From VRUE01 sp963780815 (lineage in GTDB: Bacteria; Actinomycetota; Thermoleophilia; Solirubrobacterales; 70-9): DNA of 64,000 bases. Made by a program: the position numbers and the translations under genes. Of this stretch, positions 8,229-17,066 are shown piece after piece; position 1 is the first letter of the stretch; each line of letters opens with the position of its first letter. The notes beneath the pieces were generated by a model. It ran no database searches. It had not been told where the DNA came from and saw nothing but the letters and a program-made list of their open reading frames with translations. The stretch is from the NCBI GenBank assembly GCA_963780815.1, contig CAWADG010000013.1:124001-188000 (forward strand), read 5' to 3'.

Positions 8229-8252
8229 ATGCGATCTCGGAGGCACCGCTGA
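8229..8252 (+). CDS. Seven-codon leader ORF before sensor kinase
   Basis: ATG at 8229 follows a TACGCT -10 box (8217-8222) by 6 nt, so the mRNA would begin at or near this ATG. The ORF encodes MRSRRHR and its TGA (8250-8252) overlaps a CTG (8249-8251) in the kinase frame. A GGAGG inside the ORF is spaced 5 nt from that CTG. This layout suggests termination-reinitiation coupling. It is inferred from sequence layout only. Confidence 0.4.
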   Translation: MRSRRHR

Positions 8253-9142
8253 GCACCGTCGCGATCGTGTTGCTCGCCATCCTCGCGGCGGCGCTCGCCG
8301 TCGCCCTCGTCGCGCAGCGGCGCCGCTTTGCGCCGATCGAGGATCTGATCGAGGAGATGGAGAAGGTCGACCTCAGCCGCCCTGGGCCGGTGCTGCCGGC
8401 CTCGATCGACGGGGTCGCCGAGACGGAGGAGGCCGAGCGGCTCGAGCTCGCCTTCCTGCGGATGATGAACCGGCTCGAGGCCGAGCGACGCCGCGCCGGC
8501 TCCGCCGCGCTGCGAGCGCAGGAGGAGGAGCGGGCGCGGGTCGCCCGCGACCTTCACGACGAGGTGAACCAGTCGCTGACCGGGCTGCTGCTCCGACTCG
8601 AGGCGGTCCGCGAGGAGGCCCCGCCCGAGCTCGAGGCCGAGGTCGACGAAACCAAGGCGCTGGCGAACAAAGCGATGCGCGAGCTGCTGGCGCTCGCCCG
8701 CCAGCTGCGGCCGACGGCGCTCGACGACCTCGGGCTGACCGCGGCGATCGGGGGCCAGGTCGAGCAGGTCGCGCGCCCGGGCCTCGAGGCGAGGCTCGAG
8801 GCCGAGGGGGTCTTCTCCGACCTCGATGACGACGTCCAGCTGGTCGTCTACCGGGTGGCGCAGGAGGCGATAACGAATGCCGCCCGCCACAGCGAGGCGA
8901 GCCGGATCGAGGTGGTGCTTCGGCGATCGGGCAACGAGGTCATCCTCGAGGTCGCAGACGACGGCCGTGGATTCGCCTTCGAGCAGTCCGAGCGCGGCCT
9001 CGGCATCGGCGGCATGCGCGAGCGCGCTCTGCTGGTCGGCGCCGAGCTGACGATCGAGTCGCGCCCAGGCCAGGGCACGATGGTTCGCCTCGAGGTCAAG
9101 CCGCCCCCGGACGCGGAAGCGAGCGAGCGAGACTTCCGGTGA
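8249..9142 (+). CDS. NarL-type sensor histidine kinase
   Basis: About 297 residues: one N-terminal membrane segment (STVAIVLLAILAAALAVAL), a short HAMP-like linker, a HisKA_3 dimerisation helix with the phospho-accepting histidine in VARDLHDEVNQSL, and an HATPase_c domain with N box (EAITNAARHS) and G boxes (DDGRGF, GLGIGGMRER). There is no sizeable extracellular sensor. The start is uncertain: CTG at 8249 has the best ribosome site, TTG at 8222 is the longer in-frame alternative. It pairs with the response regulator 40 bp downstream. Confidence 0.85.
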   Translation: MSTVAIVLLAILAAALAVALVAQRRRFAPIEDLIEEMEKVDLSRPGPVLPASIDGVAETEEAERLELAFLRMMNRLEAERRRAGSAALRAQEEERARVARDLHDEVNQSLTGLLLRLEAVREEAPPELEAEVDETKALANKAMRELLALARQLRPTALDDLGLTAAIGGQVEQVARPGLEARLEAEGVFSDLDDDVQLVVYRVAQEAITNAARHSEASRIEVVLRRSGNEVILEVADDGRGFAFEQSERGLGIGGMRERALLVGAELTIESRPGQGTMVRLEVKPPPDAEASERDFR

Positions 9143-9182
9143 TCATCAGCGCGAGCGAGCGAGAGCAGAGGAGGCGGCGTCT

Positions 9183-9812
9183 GTGAGGATCCTGATTGCC
9201 GACGACCACGGGATCGTCCGCTCGGGGTTGCGGCTGCTGCTCGAGCGCCAGCCCGACATCGAGGTGATCGGCGAGGCGGCAGACGGGGCCGAGGCGCGCG
9301 AATTGGCGATCCGCGAGCGGCCCGACCTGGCGATCCTCGACGTGCGGATGCCGAAGCTGACCGGATTGCAGGCGACGCGCGAGATCCGCGAGCAGGCGCC
9401 CGAGGTCGCGGTCCTGATCCTCTCGATGCACGACGATGAGCGCTACCTGTTCGAGGCGCTGAAGGCGGGGGCGTCGGGCTACGTCCTCAAGGCCCAGGCC
9501 GACACCGACCTGCTGGCCGCGATCCGGGCGGTCGAGCGCGACGAGCCGTTCCTGACCCCCGAGGCGCAGCGGGCGCTGATCAAGGACGTTCTCGAGCGTG
9601 GCTCGGCCGGCGAGGAGGAGCTGACCCCGCGCGAGGAGGAGATCGTGAAGCTCGTCGCCGAGGCGAACACGACGAAGGAGATCGCCGCGATCCTCCACCT
9701 CTCGGAGAAGACGGTCGAGAATCACCGCGCCAACGCGATGCGGAAGCTTGGGATGCGGGACCGGGTCGAGCTGGTGCGCTACGCGATCCGCCGCGGTCTG
9801 ATCGAGCCATGA
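9183..9812 (+). CDS. NarL/LuxR-family response regulator
   Basis: Receiver plus LuxR-type DNA-binding domain, 209 residues. Acidic pocket D7-D8, phospho-acceptor D53 in ILDVRMPK, conserved Thr/Ser (LILSM) and Lys (YVLKA) are present. The C-terminal helix-turn-helix reads EIVKLVAEANTTKEIAAILH then LSEKTVENHRANAM. GTG at 9183 starts the protein directly at the first receiver strand. It is the cognate regulator of the upstream kinase; targets are not evident, though the DHA2 pump follows 42 bp downstream. Confidence 0.92.
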   Translation: MRILIADDHGIVRSGLRLLLERQPDIEVIGEAADGAEARELAIRERPDLAILDVRMPKLTGLQATREIREQAPEVAVLILSMHDDERYLFEALKAGASGYVLKAQADTDLLAAIRAVERDEPFLTPEAQRALIKDVLERGSAGEEELTPREEEIVKLVAEANTTKEIAAILHLSEKTVENHRANAMRKLGMRDRVELVRYAIRRGLIEP

Positions 9813-9854
9813 GCGCCGGGGCCGCCGGTTTGCTTGACTGGCAGGCCCAGTCCG

Positions 9855-11324
9855 ATGACGAAGGCCGACGGACAATTCCGGGAGAAGCGCTGGCTGGCGC
9901 TGATCCTGCTCTGCTCCTCTCAGTTCGTCGTCGTGCTCGACGCCTCGATCGTGAACGTCGCCCTGCCCTCGATCGGCCGGGCGCTCGACTTCTCCCAGGA
10001 AAACCTGCCCTGGGTCGTAAACGCCTACGTCCTGACGTTCGGCGGATTCCTCCTGCTCGGCGGCCGCACCGCCGACCTGCTCGGGCGGCGCCGGGTCTTC
10101 ATGGCCGGTCTGCTGCTGGTCGGGATCGCTTCGCTGCTCGCCGGGTTCGCCGCGACCGAGGGGCAGCTGATCGCCGCCCGCGCCGCGCAGGGCCTCGGCG
10201 CCGCGATCATCTCGCCAGCGGCGCTCTCGATCGTCACGACGACCTTCAGCGACGGCGCCGAGCGCAACAAGGCGCTGGGCGTCTGGGGCGCGGTGGCCGG
10301 CTCCGGCGGAGCGGCCGGCGTCCTCCTCGGCGGCGTCCTCACCGAAGGCCTCGGCTGGGAGTGGGTCCTCTGGGTCAACGTCCCGGTCAGCCTGATCGCC
10401 TTCGCCTTCACCCCCAGCCTGATCGCCGAAAGCCGCGACGATGAGCGGACCCGCGCGTTCGACGTCGCCGGCGCCATCACCGTCACCGCCGGGCTCTCGA
10501 CCCTCGTCTACGCGCTGGTCGATGCCAACAGCGCCGGCTGGGGGTCGTTCCAGACGATCGGCCTGATCGCCCTCTCGCTGGCGCTGCTCTCGGCGTTCGT
10601 CGCGATCGAGCTGCGCTCGACCAAACCACTGGTCCCGTTCTCGATCTTCCGGATCCGGACCCTGACCGGCGCCAACGTCGTCGGCCTCCTGGTCGGCGCC
10701 TCGCTGTTCTCGATGTTCTTCTTCATCACGCTCTACATGCAGCAGGTGCTCGGATACAGCCCGATCCACGCCGGCCTCTCCTACCTGCCGCTGGCGCTGG
10801 TGATCATGGCGTCGGCCGGCATCGCCTCACAGCTCGTCACCAAACTCGGCTACAAGCCGGTGCTGGCGACGGGGATGCTCTTCATCGTCGCCGGCCTGCT
10901 CTGGTTCAGCCGCGTCTCCGTCGGTGGCGGCTTCACGACCGACATCCTCGGGCCGTCGCTGCTTGCCGCGGCCGGGCTAGGGTTCGCGTTCGTCACGACG
11001 ACGATCGCCGCCGTCTCCGGCGTCCAGGAGCAGGAGGCGGGGCTCGCCAGCGGCCTGATCAACACCTCGCAGCAGATCGGCGGCGCCCTGGGTCTGGCGG
11101 TGCTCTCCGCGATCGCGATTGCGCGGACCGACCACGTCCTGTCCAGTGGCGGGGTCAGCCAGGCCACCGGCCTAACCGAGGGGTTCCAGGCGGCGTTCCT
11201 CGGCGGCGCCCTCTTCGCGTTGGCCGGGTTCGTCCTGACCCTGGTCCTGATCAGGACCAGCGACAGCCGGGCCCACGTCGAGCTCGGCCAGCGGGAAACC
11301 GCCGAGGAGGGCGCGTCGGCATAA
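9855..11324 (+). CDS. DHA2-family (EmrB/QacA-type) drug/proton antiporter
   Basis: Major facilitator transporter of 489 residues with about 14 membrane segments. Motif D1 (VVLDASIVNVALPSI) at the start, motif A (GGRTADLLGRRRVF) and motif C-like glycine run (GSGGAAGVLLGGVL) are visible. Family members export drugs, dyes or lipids using the proton gradient. The ATG at 9855 is preferred to TTG at 9834. It may be controlled by the two-component pair upstream; 27 bp separate its end from the Rrf2 gene. Confidence 0.9.
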   Translation: MTKADGQFREKRWLALILLCSSQFVVVLDASIVNVALPSIGRALDFSQENLPWVVNAYVLTFGGFLLLGGRTADLLGRRRVFMAGLLLVGIASLLAGFAATEGQLIAARAAQGLGAAIISPAALSIVTTTFSDGAERNKALGVWGAVAGSGGAAGVLLGGVLTEGLGWEWVLWVNVPVSLIAFAFTPSLIAESRDDERTRAFDVAGAITVTAGLSTLVYALVDANSAGWGSFQTIGLIALSLALLSAFVAIELRSTKPLVPFSIFRIRTLTGANVVGLLVGASLFSMFFFITLYMQQVLGYSPIHAGLSYLPLALVIMASAGIASQLVTKLGYKPVLATGMLFIVAGLLWFSRVSVGGGFTTDILGPSLLAAAGLGFAFVTTTIAAVSGVQEQEAGLASGLINTSQQIGGALGLAVLSAIAIARTDHVLSSGGVSQATGLTEGFQAAFLGGALFALAGFVLTLVLIRTSDSRAHVELGQRETAEEGASA

Positions 11325-11344
11325 CCGACCGCTCTTGTAGGATT
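11321..11344 (+). promoter_or_regulatory. IscR type-1-like operator and -10 of rrf2-suf
   Basis: The site ATAACCGAC-N7-GTAGGATT is an imperfect palindrome with the half-site spacing of the E. coli IscR type-1 box (YYGAC-N7-GTCRR). It overlaps a TAGGAT -10 box (11338-11343) that ends 8 nt before the Rrf2 ATG, suggesting a leaderless mRNA and autorepression. A near copy precedes the Rieske-sufB genes at 17000-17023. Confidence 0.65.
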
Positions 11345-11351
11345 TAGGCAG

Positions 11352-11828
11352 ATGCTGTTCTCGACCAAAGCCGAGTACGGGGTGCGCCTGATGGTCGAGC
11401 TCGGACGACAGCCGAGCGCGGCGCCGATCTCGCTCAACGCCGTCGCCGAGGCCGAGCGGCTGCCGCTCTCCTACCTCGAGCACCTCGTCGCCCGGCTGCG
11501 CAAGGCCGGGCTCGTGACCTCGACCCGGGGCGCCCACGGCGGCTACCGGTTGGCGATGCCGGCCGAGGAGATCACCCTCGACGTCGTCGTCGAGGCGCTC
11601 GAAGGGCAGATCGCCCCGATGGAGTGCTTCCACGAGACCCCGGAGGGCAAGGTCCTCTGCTCACATGAAAGCGACGGCGATCACGCCTGCGCGACGAAGC
11701 TGCTCTGGACCCGGGTCCAGGGCGGCGTCACCAAGGCGCTCGCCGGGACGACGCTGGCCGAGCTGGTCGAGTTCGCAGGCGGCCCCACGCCGACCGAGCG
11801 CCGGGCGCCCGTCGGCAGCGCCGCGTAG
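11352..11828 (+). CDS. Rrf2-family [Fe-S] cluster-sensing regulator (IscR-like)
   Basis: Rrf2 regulator of 158 residues: N-terminal winged helix starting MLFSTKAEYGVRLMVEL, recognition region LPLSYLEHLVARLRKAG, wing STRGAHGGYRLA. Three cysteines at 92, 103 and 113 lie in the cluster-binding segment, spaced wider than in E. coli IscR (92, 98, 104). It is expected to repress suf genes when carrying a cluster. It begins the rrf2-sufC-sufS operon. The C-terminal 25 residues are not conserved-looking. Confidence 0.88.
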   Translation: MLFSTKAEYGVRLMVELGRQPSAAPISLNAVAEAERLPLSYLEHLVARLRKAGLVTSTRGAHGGYRLAMPAEEITLDVVVEALEGQIAPMECFHETPEGKVLCSHESDGDHACATKLLWTRVQGGVTKALAGTTLAELVEFAGGPTPTERRAPVGSAA

Positions 11829-11862
11829 GCGGTATCCCCAAGAAACCGAAAACGGAGACGAA

Positions 11863-12654
11863 TTGGCTGAACTTGAGATACGCAACCTGCACGTGAGCGC
11901 CGAGGGCAAGGAGATCCTCCGCGGCCTCGACCTCGACGTCGAGAAGGGCAAGGTCCACGCGCTGATGGGCCCGAACGGCTCCGGCAAGTCGACGCTGGCG
12001 AACGCCATCATGGGCCACCCGGCCTTCGAGGTCACCGATGGGACCATCACCTTCAAGGGCGAGGATATGACCGAGGCCGACCCCGACGAGCGCTCCCGCG
12101 CCGGCCTCTTCATGGCGTTTCAATACCCGGTCGCGATCCCCGGCGTCTCGGTCAGCAAGTACCTGCGGATGATCCTCAACGCCAAGCGCGAGGCGCGCGG
12201 CGAGCCCGAGGTCAAGATCAAAGAGTTCGCGAAGATCGCCCAGGAGGCGATGGAGCTCGCCAACATCCCGAAAGACTTCTCGAGCCGCTATCTGAACGAC
12301 GGATTTTCGGGCGGCGAGAAGAAGCGGATGGAGCTGCTGCAGCTGGTGCTGCTGCGGCCCGAGATCGCGATCCTCGACGAGACCGACTCCGGCCTCGACA
12401 TCGACGCGCTGAGGACCGTCGCCGATGGCGTCAACAAGTTCGCCGGCCCCGAGATGGGCGTCCTGATCATCACCCACTACCAGCGAATCCTCCACATGGT
12501 GAAACCCGACTCCGTCCACGTCATGTTCGAGGGACGGATCGTCAAGGAGGGCGGGCCCGAGCTCGTCGAGCAGCTCGAGGAGAAGGGCTACGGCTGGATT
12601 CGCGAGGAGGTAGAGGCTGCTGCGAGCCCGAGCGGAGGGAGCGTCACGGTCTGA
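11863..12654 (+). CDS. sufC: SufC, Fe-S assembly ATPase
   Basis: ABC-type ATPase of 263 residues from the SufBCD scaffold complex. Walker A GPNGSGKST, signature FSGGEKKRMELLQ and Walker B EIAILDETDSGLD are all SufC-specific in form. The start is the TTG at 11863, preceded by GGAG; longer in-frame sequence upstream overlaps rrf2 and does not look like SufC. It lies 34 bp after rrf2. Confidence 0.93.
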   Translation: MAELEIRNLHVSAEGKEILRGLDLDVEKGKVHALMGPNGSGKSTLANAIMGHPAFEVTDGTITFKGEDMTEADPDERSRAGLFMAFQYPVAIPGVSVSKYLRMILNAKREARGEPEVKIKEFAKIAQEAMELANIPKDFSSRYLNDGFSGGEKKRMELLQLVLLRPEIAILDETDSGLDIDALRTVADGVNKFAGPEMGVLIITHYQRILHMVKPDSVHVMFEGRIVKEGGPELVEQLEEKGYGWIREEVEAAASPSGGSVTV

Positions 12655-12703
12655 TGTCTTGCGACCGGAGCTCGGGCGACGCATTTGTGGGGGAGCGTCC
12701 CTC

Positions 12704-13948
12704 ATGACCGTCAGGGCCCCGGCTTTCCCGATCGAGAAGGTCCGCGCCTCCTTCCCGGCGCTCGAGCGCGAGGTCAACGGCGTCCCGGTCGCCTACCTCG
12801 ACAGCGGCGCCAGCGCCCAGCGGGTGCTGGCCTCGATCCAGGCGGTCGACCGCTACGAGCGCAGCCAGCACTCGAACGTCCACCGCGGCTCGCACACGAT
12901 GTCGGCCGAGGCGACGGCGGCCTACGAGGGGGCCCGGGCGACCGTCGCCGACCACATCGGTGCCGCCGACCGGCGCGAGGTCGTCTTCGTCCGCAACGCG
13001 ACCGAGGCGATCAACCTCGTCGCCCGGGCGTGGGGCGACGCGAACGTCGGCGAGGGCGACCGGGTCGTCCTCACCGAGATGGAGCACCACTCCAACATCG
13101 TCCCCTGGCAGCAGCTCGCCGAGCGGGCCGGGGCGGAGATCGATTGGGTCCCGATCACCCCCGACGGGCTGCTGGAGATGGACGTCCTCGGCGAGCTGCT
13201 CGAACGCGGGCCGAAGCTCCTCGCCGTCACCCACGTCTCCAACGTCCTCGGCACGGTGAACCCGCTGGCCGAGATCTCGCGCATGGCCCACGATGCCGGC
13301 GCGCTGGTCATCGCCGATGGCGCCCAGGCGGCGCCGAAGCTCCCCCTCGACATGGCCGCGCTGGGGGTCGACTTCTACGCGATCACGGGCCACAAGCTCT
13401 ACGCGCCGACCGGGATCGGCGCGCTCTGGGGGCGGCTCGACCTGCTGCGGGCGACGCCGCCGTTCCTCGGCGGCGGCTCGATGATCCGCAAGGTGACCAA
13501 GGAGGGGACGACCTACGCCGACCCGCCCGCCCGCTTCGAGGCCGGGACGCCGGCGATCGCCCAGGCGATCGGGATGGCCTCGGCGCTTCGCTGGCTCGAC
13601 GGCCTCGGGATGGACGCGGTGCTCGAGCACGAGCACGAGATCGCCGATTACGCGCTGCGCGGGCTGGCCGAGGTCGAGGGCCTGACGATCTTCGGCCCGC
13701 CTCCCGGCCCCGAGCGCGCCGGGCCGGTCTCGTTCGAGCTCGAGGGCGTCCACGCCCACGACGTCTCCGAGATCCTCGACCGCCACGGAGTCGCGGTCCG
13801 CGCCGGGCACCACTGCGCGCAGCCGCTGATGGACCGCCTCGGCGTCGCCGCGACGGCGCGCGCGAGCTTCGCCGTCCACACGATCCCCGAGGAGATCGAC
13901 CGCCTTGTCGAGGGCCTCGAGGACGCGCGGCGCGTCTTCGGGCTCTAG
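12704..13948 (+). CDS. sufS: SufS cysteine desulfurase
   Basis: Group II (SufS-type) PLP cysteine desulfurase, 414 residues. PLP lysine in TGHKLYAPTG, SufS catalytic cysteine in RAGHHCAQPLM, and GSHTMSAEATAAYEGAR near the cofactor site. It supplies persulfide sulfur to SufU. ATG at 12704 follows a GGGGGAG site. Its stop shares the tetranucleotide CTAG with the convergent DUF218 gene. Confidence 0.93.
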   Translation: MTVRAPAFPIEKVRASFPALEREVNGVPVAYLDSGASAQRVLASIQAVDRYERSQHSNVHRGSHTMSAEATAAYEGARATVADHIGAADRREVVFVRNATEAINLVARAWGDANVGEGDRVVLTEMEHHSNIVPWQQLAERAGAEIDWVPITPDGLLEMDVLGELLERGPKLLAVTHVSNVLGTVNPLAEISRMAHDAGALVIADGAQAAPKLPLDMAALGVDFYAITGHKLYAPTGIGALWGRLDLLRATPPFLGGGSMIRKVTKEGTTYADPPARFEAGTPAIAQAIGMASALRWLDGLGMDAVLEHEHEIADYALRGLAEVEGLTIFGPPPGPERAGPVSFELEGVHAHDVSEILDRHGVAVRAGHHCAQPLMDRLGVAATARASFAVHTIPEEIDRLVEGLEDARRVFGL

Positions 13949-14682
13949 CCTCCCGGGGCGGCGGCGGGCGGCGTGCCCGGCGGCGGCGGGCCCCAGCTGC
14001 TGCGGCCGTCGCCAGTGATCGGAATCGGCGGCCCGCCGGTCGCGGCGGTGCCGAGCGAGACGTCGGCGATCGCCTTGACCCGCGAGAGGATCTCGCGGAC
14101 GTCGCTCTTGGCGCCCTGGAACCCGTAGGGGTGAAGATCGGTGGTCAGCCCGGTGGCGTCGATCCCGGCCGCCTGGGCGAGGTAGAGGGACCGCGGCATG
14201 TGGAAACCCTGGGTGACGATCACCGCATCGCGGACGCCGAAGATGCTCCGCGCCCGCTGCATCGTGTCCCAGGTATCGAACCCGGCGTGATCCTCGAACA
14301 CGTCCTGCGGTGCGACACCGTCATGCACCAGGGCGCGGCGCATCGTTCCCGGCTCGTCATAGGCCCAGGCATGGTGGTCGCCGGAGACGAGGATCTTGTC
14401 GACCTTGCCGGCCCGCCAGAGCGCGAGCGCCCCACGAACCCGGTCGGCGAGCATCATGCTCATCCTGCCGTCTGGCAGGACGGCGGCGCCCGGGACTATC
14501 GCGACCTCGGCGTGCGGGACCTCGCGGACGTCCGCCGTGGCCTCTCCGTCGGAGCTGAGAAGCACGTAGGCGTTGGCGGCCCCGATCGCGACGACGCCCG
14601 CGGCTCCGCAGGCGATCGCCGCCCTGCTCATCCGCGGCCAGCGCCGGATCGGGTACGTCAGATGCCTCCAGAGCCCCCGCAT
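13945..14682 (-). CDS. SanA/YdcF-like DUF218 membrane-anchored protein
   Basis: About 245 residues with an N-terminal membrane anchor (residues about 20-40) and a DUF218 domain: AIVPGAAVLPDGRMS, ILVSGDHH, DTWDTMQRAR and VTQGFHMPRS. Family members such as SanA and YdcF affect envelope integrity; their reaction is unknown. The C-terminus is Pro/Gly-rich. ATG at 14682 is chosen because a TACTTT -10 box lies 7 nt upstream; a TTG 9 nt further out is possible. It separates sufS from sufU. Confidence 0.82.
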   Translation of the reverse strand: MRGLWRHLTYPIRRWPRMSRAAIACGAAGVVAIGAANAYVLLSSDGEATADVREVPHAEVAIVPGAAVLPDGRMSMMLADRVRGALALWRAGKVDKILVSGDHHAWAYDEPGTMRRALVHDGVAPQDVFEDHAGFDTWDTMQRARSIFGVRDAVIVTQGFHMPRSLYLAQAAGIDATGLTTDLHPYGFQGAKSDVREILSRVKAIADVSLGTAATGGPPIPITGDGRSSWGPPPPGTPPAAAPGG

Positions 14683-14723
14683 CGACGCCAAAGTAGCAGG
14701 AGCCGGGCTAGGCTCCCGCGCCT

Positions 14724-15593
14724 GTGAGCCACCCGCAACGCCCCTCGCCGCGACGGGTCCGTCGCCGCCGCCTGGTGGCCGCCCTGCTACTCGGATTGCT
14801 CCTGCTGGGCGCAGCCTGGCTCGTCCTCAACCTGACTGTCCTTGCGCCCGCCGACAGGCACGGCGCCCGCGTTCTCCATCTCACCGTCGAGAGCAGGGCG
14901 ATTGGCGAAGACCTCGGCGTCACCGTGGTCGTCCCCGAGGGCACCGAGCAACGGCGGCCGCTGCTTGTCTTCCTCCATGGTCGCGGCGAGTCTCCCGAGA
15001 CCTATGCCGAAGACGAAGCGATGTTCGAGGCGCTCGCCGGGCTCGGCCGGCGCGCACCCGTGATCGCCTTCCCCGATGGTGGGGATCACGGCTACTGGCA
15101 CGACCGTGCCGAAGCAAACTGGGATCGCTACGTCGTCGACGAAGTGATCCCGCTTGCGGCGCGCGGAGGCGGCGCCGACCCGCGCCGGGTGGCGATCGGC
15201 GGCATCTCGATGGGCGGCTTCGGCGCCTACGACATCGCCCTCCATCACCCGGGCCGATTCTGCGCGGTGGGCGGCCACTCCCCAGCCCTCTGGCTCGCGG
15301 CCGAAGACACCGCGCCCGAAGCCTTCGACGACGCCGAGGACTTCGAAGCCAACGACGTGATCGCCAGGGTCCGCGCCGACCCCGGCGCCTTCGGCCCGAT
15401 CCCGATCTGGAACGACGCCGGGACCAAGGACCCTTTCCTGATCTCCGATGTCGCCTTCGACGATGCGCTGGAAGAAGCCGGGGCCGACATCAGCGCTCAC
15501 GACACCTGGCCGGGTGGCCACGACCGCGCATATTGGGACAGTCACTGGCCCGCCTATCTGGGCTTCTACGCAAAGGCGCTGGCGGACTGCTGA
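14724..15593 (+). CDS. Membrane-anchored esterase (esterase D/PF00756-like)
   Basis: The 289-residue protein has a basic N-terminus and one membrane segment (residues about 14-35), then an alpha/beta-hydrolase domain outside the membrane. The nucleophile elbow is GGISMGGFGAYD, an acid lies near NDAGTKDPF and the histidine is in PGGHDRAYW. Substrate is unknown; relatives include feruloyl esterases and mycolyl-type esterases. The GTG start is 9 nt after a TAGGCT -10 box (14709-14714). It is divergent from the DUF218 gene. Confidence 0.82.
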   Translation: MSHPQRPSPRRVRRRRLVAALLLGLLLLGAAWLVLNLTVLAPADRHGARVLHLTVESRAIGEDLGVTVVVPEGTEQRRPLLVFLHGRGESPETYAEDEAMFEALAGLGRRAPVIAFPDGGDHGYWHDRAEANWDRYVVDEVIPLAARGGGADPRRVAIGGISMGGFGAYDIALHHPGRFCAVGGHSPALWLAAEDTAPEAFDDAEDFEANDVIARVRADPGAFGPIPIWNDAGTKDPFLISDVAFDDALEEAGADISAHDTWPGGHDRAYWDSHWPAYLGFYAKALADC

Positions 15594-15617
15594 GGCCGCT
15601 TCGCTAGCCTCGAATCA

Positions 15618-16064
15618 ATGGATGAGCTGTATCGCGAGCAGATCCTCGATCACTACAAGCGGCCGCACAACTTCGGGCGGCTGGAGGAGCCCGACCTCGA
15701 GTACGAGGACAACAACCCGTTCTGCGGCGACGAGCAGCACGTGACGATCCGCCTCGACGCCGAGGGCCGGGTCGCCGAGGTCGCCTTCGAGGGCAAGGGC
15801 TGCGCGATCTCGACCGCCGCCACCTCGCTCCTCACCGACGAGCTGGTCGGCAAGACCCGTGAGGAGGTGCTGCGGCTGCCGAAGGAGTTCGTCCTCGACC
15901 TGCTCGGGATCGATATCTCGGCGACACGGATGAAGTGCGCGATGCTCGGCCTCAAGGTGGTCAAGAGCGCCAGCCTCGGCGAGGCAGCCGAATGGGAGGA
16001 CGAGGGCGAGGCCGGCGACCCCGCTGAGGCGGTCTCCGACCTCGCTCCCTCCGACGGCACCTAG
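15618..16064 (+). CDS. sufU: SufU zinc-dependent sulfurtransferase
   Basis: IscU-fold protein of 148 residues of the SufU class. Zinc ligands are Cys36 and Asp38 (NPFCGD), Cys62 (GKGCAIS) and Cys107 (RMKCAML). SufU accepts persulfide from SufS and passes it to SufBCD. The C-terminal 25 residues are acidic and extra. The ATG is 7 nt after a TAGCCT -10 box (15605-15610), so it has its own leaderless promoter, consistent with its separation from sufS. Confidence 0.93.
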   Translation: MDELYREQILDHYKRPHNFGRLEEPDLEYEDNNPFCGDEQHVTIRLDAEGRVAEVAFEGKGCAISTAATSLLTDELVGKTREEVLRLPKEFVLDLLGIDISATRMKCAMLGLKVVKSASLGEAAEWEDEGEAGDPAEAVSDLAPSDGT

Positions 16065-16858
16065 GCGCTGGGCTGCATCTCCGGGTCCGGTTGGATCACG
16101 GCAAAGACGGCGCCGAACGGGTCTTTGATCACCGCGATGGTCCCGACATTCGGGATCTCCTGCGGCCCGAAGACGACCTCGCCTCCGCCCTCGCCGGCGG
16201 CTGACGCGGTCGCCTCGGCGTCCTCGCCGGTGAAGTAGACGAGCCAGTGCGCCGGGACCTCGGGCGGGACCCGGTCGGTGATGTCGATCAGGCCCCCGAA
16301 CGTCTCATCGCCGAGGCTGATCGCCGTGTAGGTGCCGGTGCCCTCGAACTCCTGGTCCTCGAAGGACCAGCCGAAGACCGAGCCGTAGAACTCCTTCGCC
16401 GCGCCCGGGTCGCGGCTGTTGAGCTCCGCCCAGTTGACGGCGCCGGTGTCTTTGACGACGCCGAATCCGACGTTCGTGCCGCCCTGCCAGATCCCGAAGG
16501 CGGCACCGGTCGGGTCGGCGAGGACCGCCATCCGGCCGTAGTCGAGGACGCTCATCGGCTCGACGATCGCGTTACCGCCGGCCTCCTTGACCGCGGCCAC
16601 CGTAGCGTCGGCGTCGTCGCTGGCGAAGTACGTGAGCCAGGCGGGCGGCTGCCCCTCCTGCATCAGCTTCATGACTCCACCGACGGCGCGACCGTCTATC
16701 TGCGCGGTCCGGTAGCCCCCGGTCTCCTCCGCGTTCTCGTCCTCGTGTAGCTCCCAACCGAACAGCCTGCCGTAGAACTCGCCGGCGGCATCCTGGTCGG
16801 GGGTCCCGAGGTCGATCCAGCACGGTGTCCCGGGCTTGAAAGTGGTTCTCTCGCTCAT
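16061..16858 (-). CDS. Two-domain VOC (glyoxalase/bleomycin-resistance fold) protein
   Basis: The 265-residue protein is two tandem VOC domains, each beginning with a PGTPCWIDLGTPD- or GAVNWAELNSRD-like strand and a GRLFGWEL or GSVFGWSF turn. Such tandem VOC proteins are common in actinobacteria and mostly uncharacterised. ATG at 16858 has a GAGGAGCAG site. Its stop is shared with sufU through CTAG. It divides sufU from the Rieske-sufBD operon and has no obvious Fe-S role. Confidence 0.87.
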   Translation of the reverse strand: MSERTTFKPGTPCWIDLGTPDQDAAGEFYGRLFGWELHEDENAEETGGYRTAQIDGRAVGGVMKLMQEGQPPAWLTYFASDDADATVAAVKEAGGNAIVEPMSVLDYGRMAVLADPTGAAFGIWQGGTNVGFGVVKDTGAVNWAELNSRDPGAAKEFYGSVFGWSFEDQEFEGTGTYTAISLGDETFGGLIDITDRVPPEVPAHWLVYFTGEDAEATASAAGEGGGEVVFGPQEIPNVGTIAVIKDPFGAVFAVIQPDPEMQPSA

Positions 16859-16999
16859 CGCTGCTCCTCTCGTTTGAAGGCTTCTTGGATACAAGACCCC
16901 CCGTTGCGCCAAATATCATCGGCCCATCGATATTCCCAGTGCCCGCGTTGGGGATGAAAAAACCTCGTTACGGCGACGGCCGTGCCGGGTAAGCCGCTA

Positions 17000-17023
17000 A
17001 AATCCGACCGTAGAAGTAGGATT
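17000..17023 (+). promoter_or_regulatory. IscR type-1-like operator before Rieske-sufB-sufD
   Basis: ATCCGAC-N7-GTAGGAT is an inverted repeat with six of seven positions paired. It aligns with the rrf2 upstream site at 18 of 25 bases with identical spacing. A TAGGAT -10 box (17017-17022) sits inside the right arm. The rest of the 208-bp gap (16859-17066) shows no gene. Confidence 0.68.
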
Positions 17024-17066
17024 AAGTCTCAACCCGCACCAGCGAAGCGGGGAGCAATCCGGACCA

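Noticed and set aside
11665..11862. N-terminal extension of SufC
   Set aside because: It overlaps rrf2 in another frame; TTG 11863 with GGAG gives a normal SufC.
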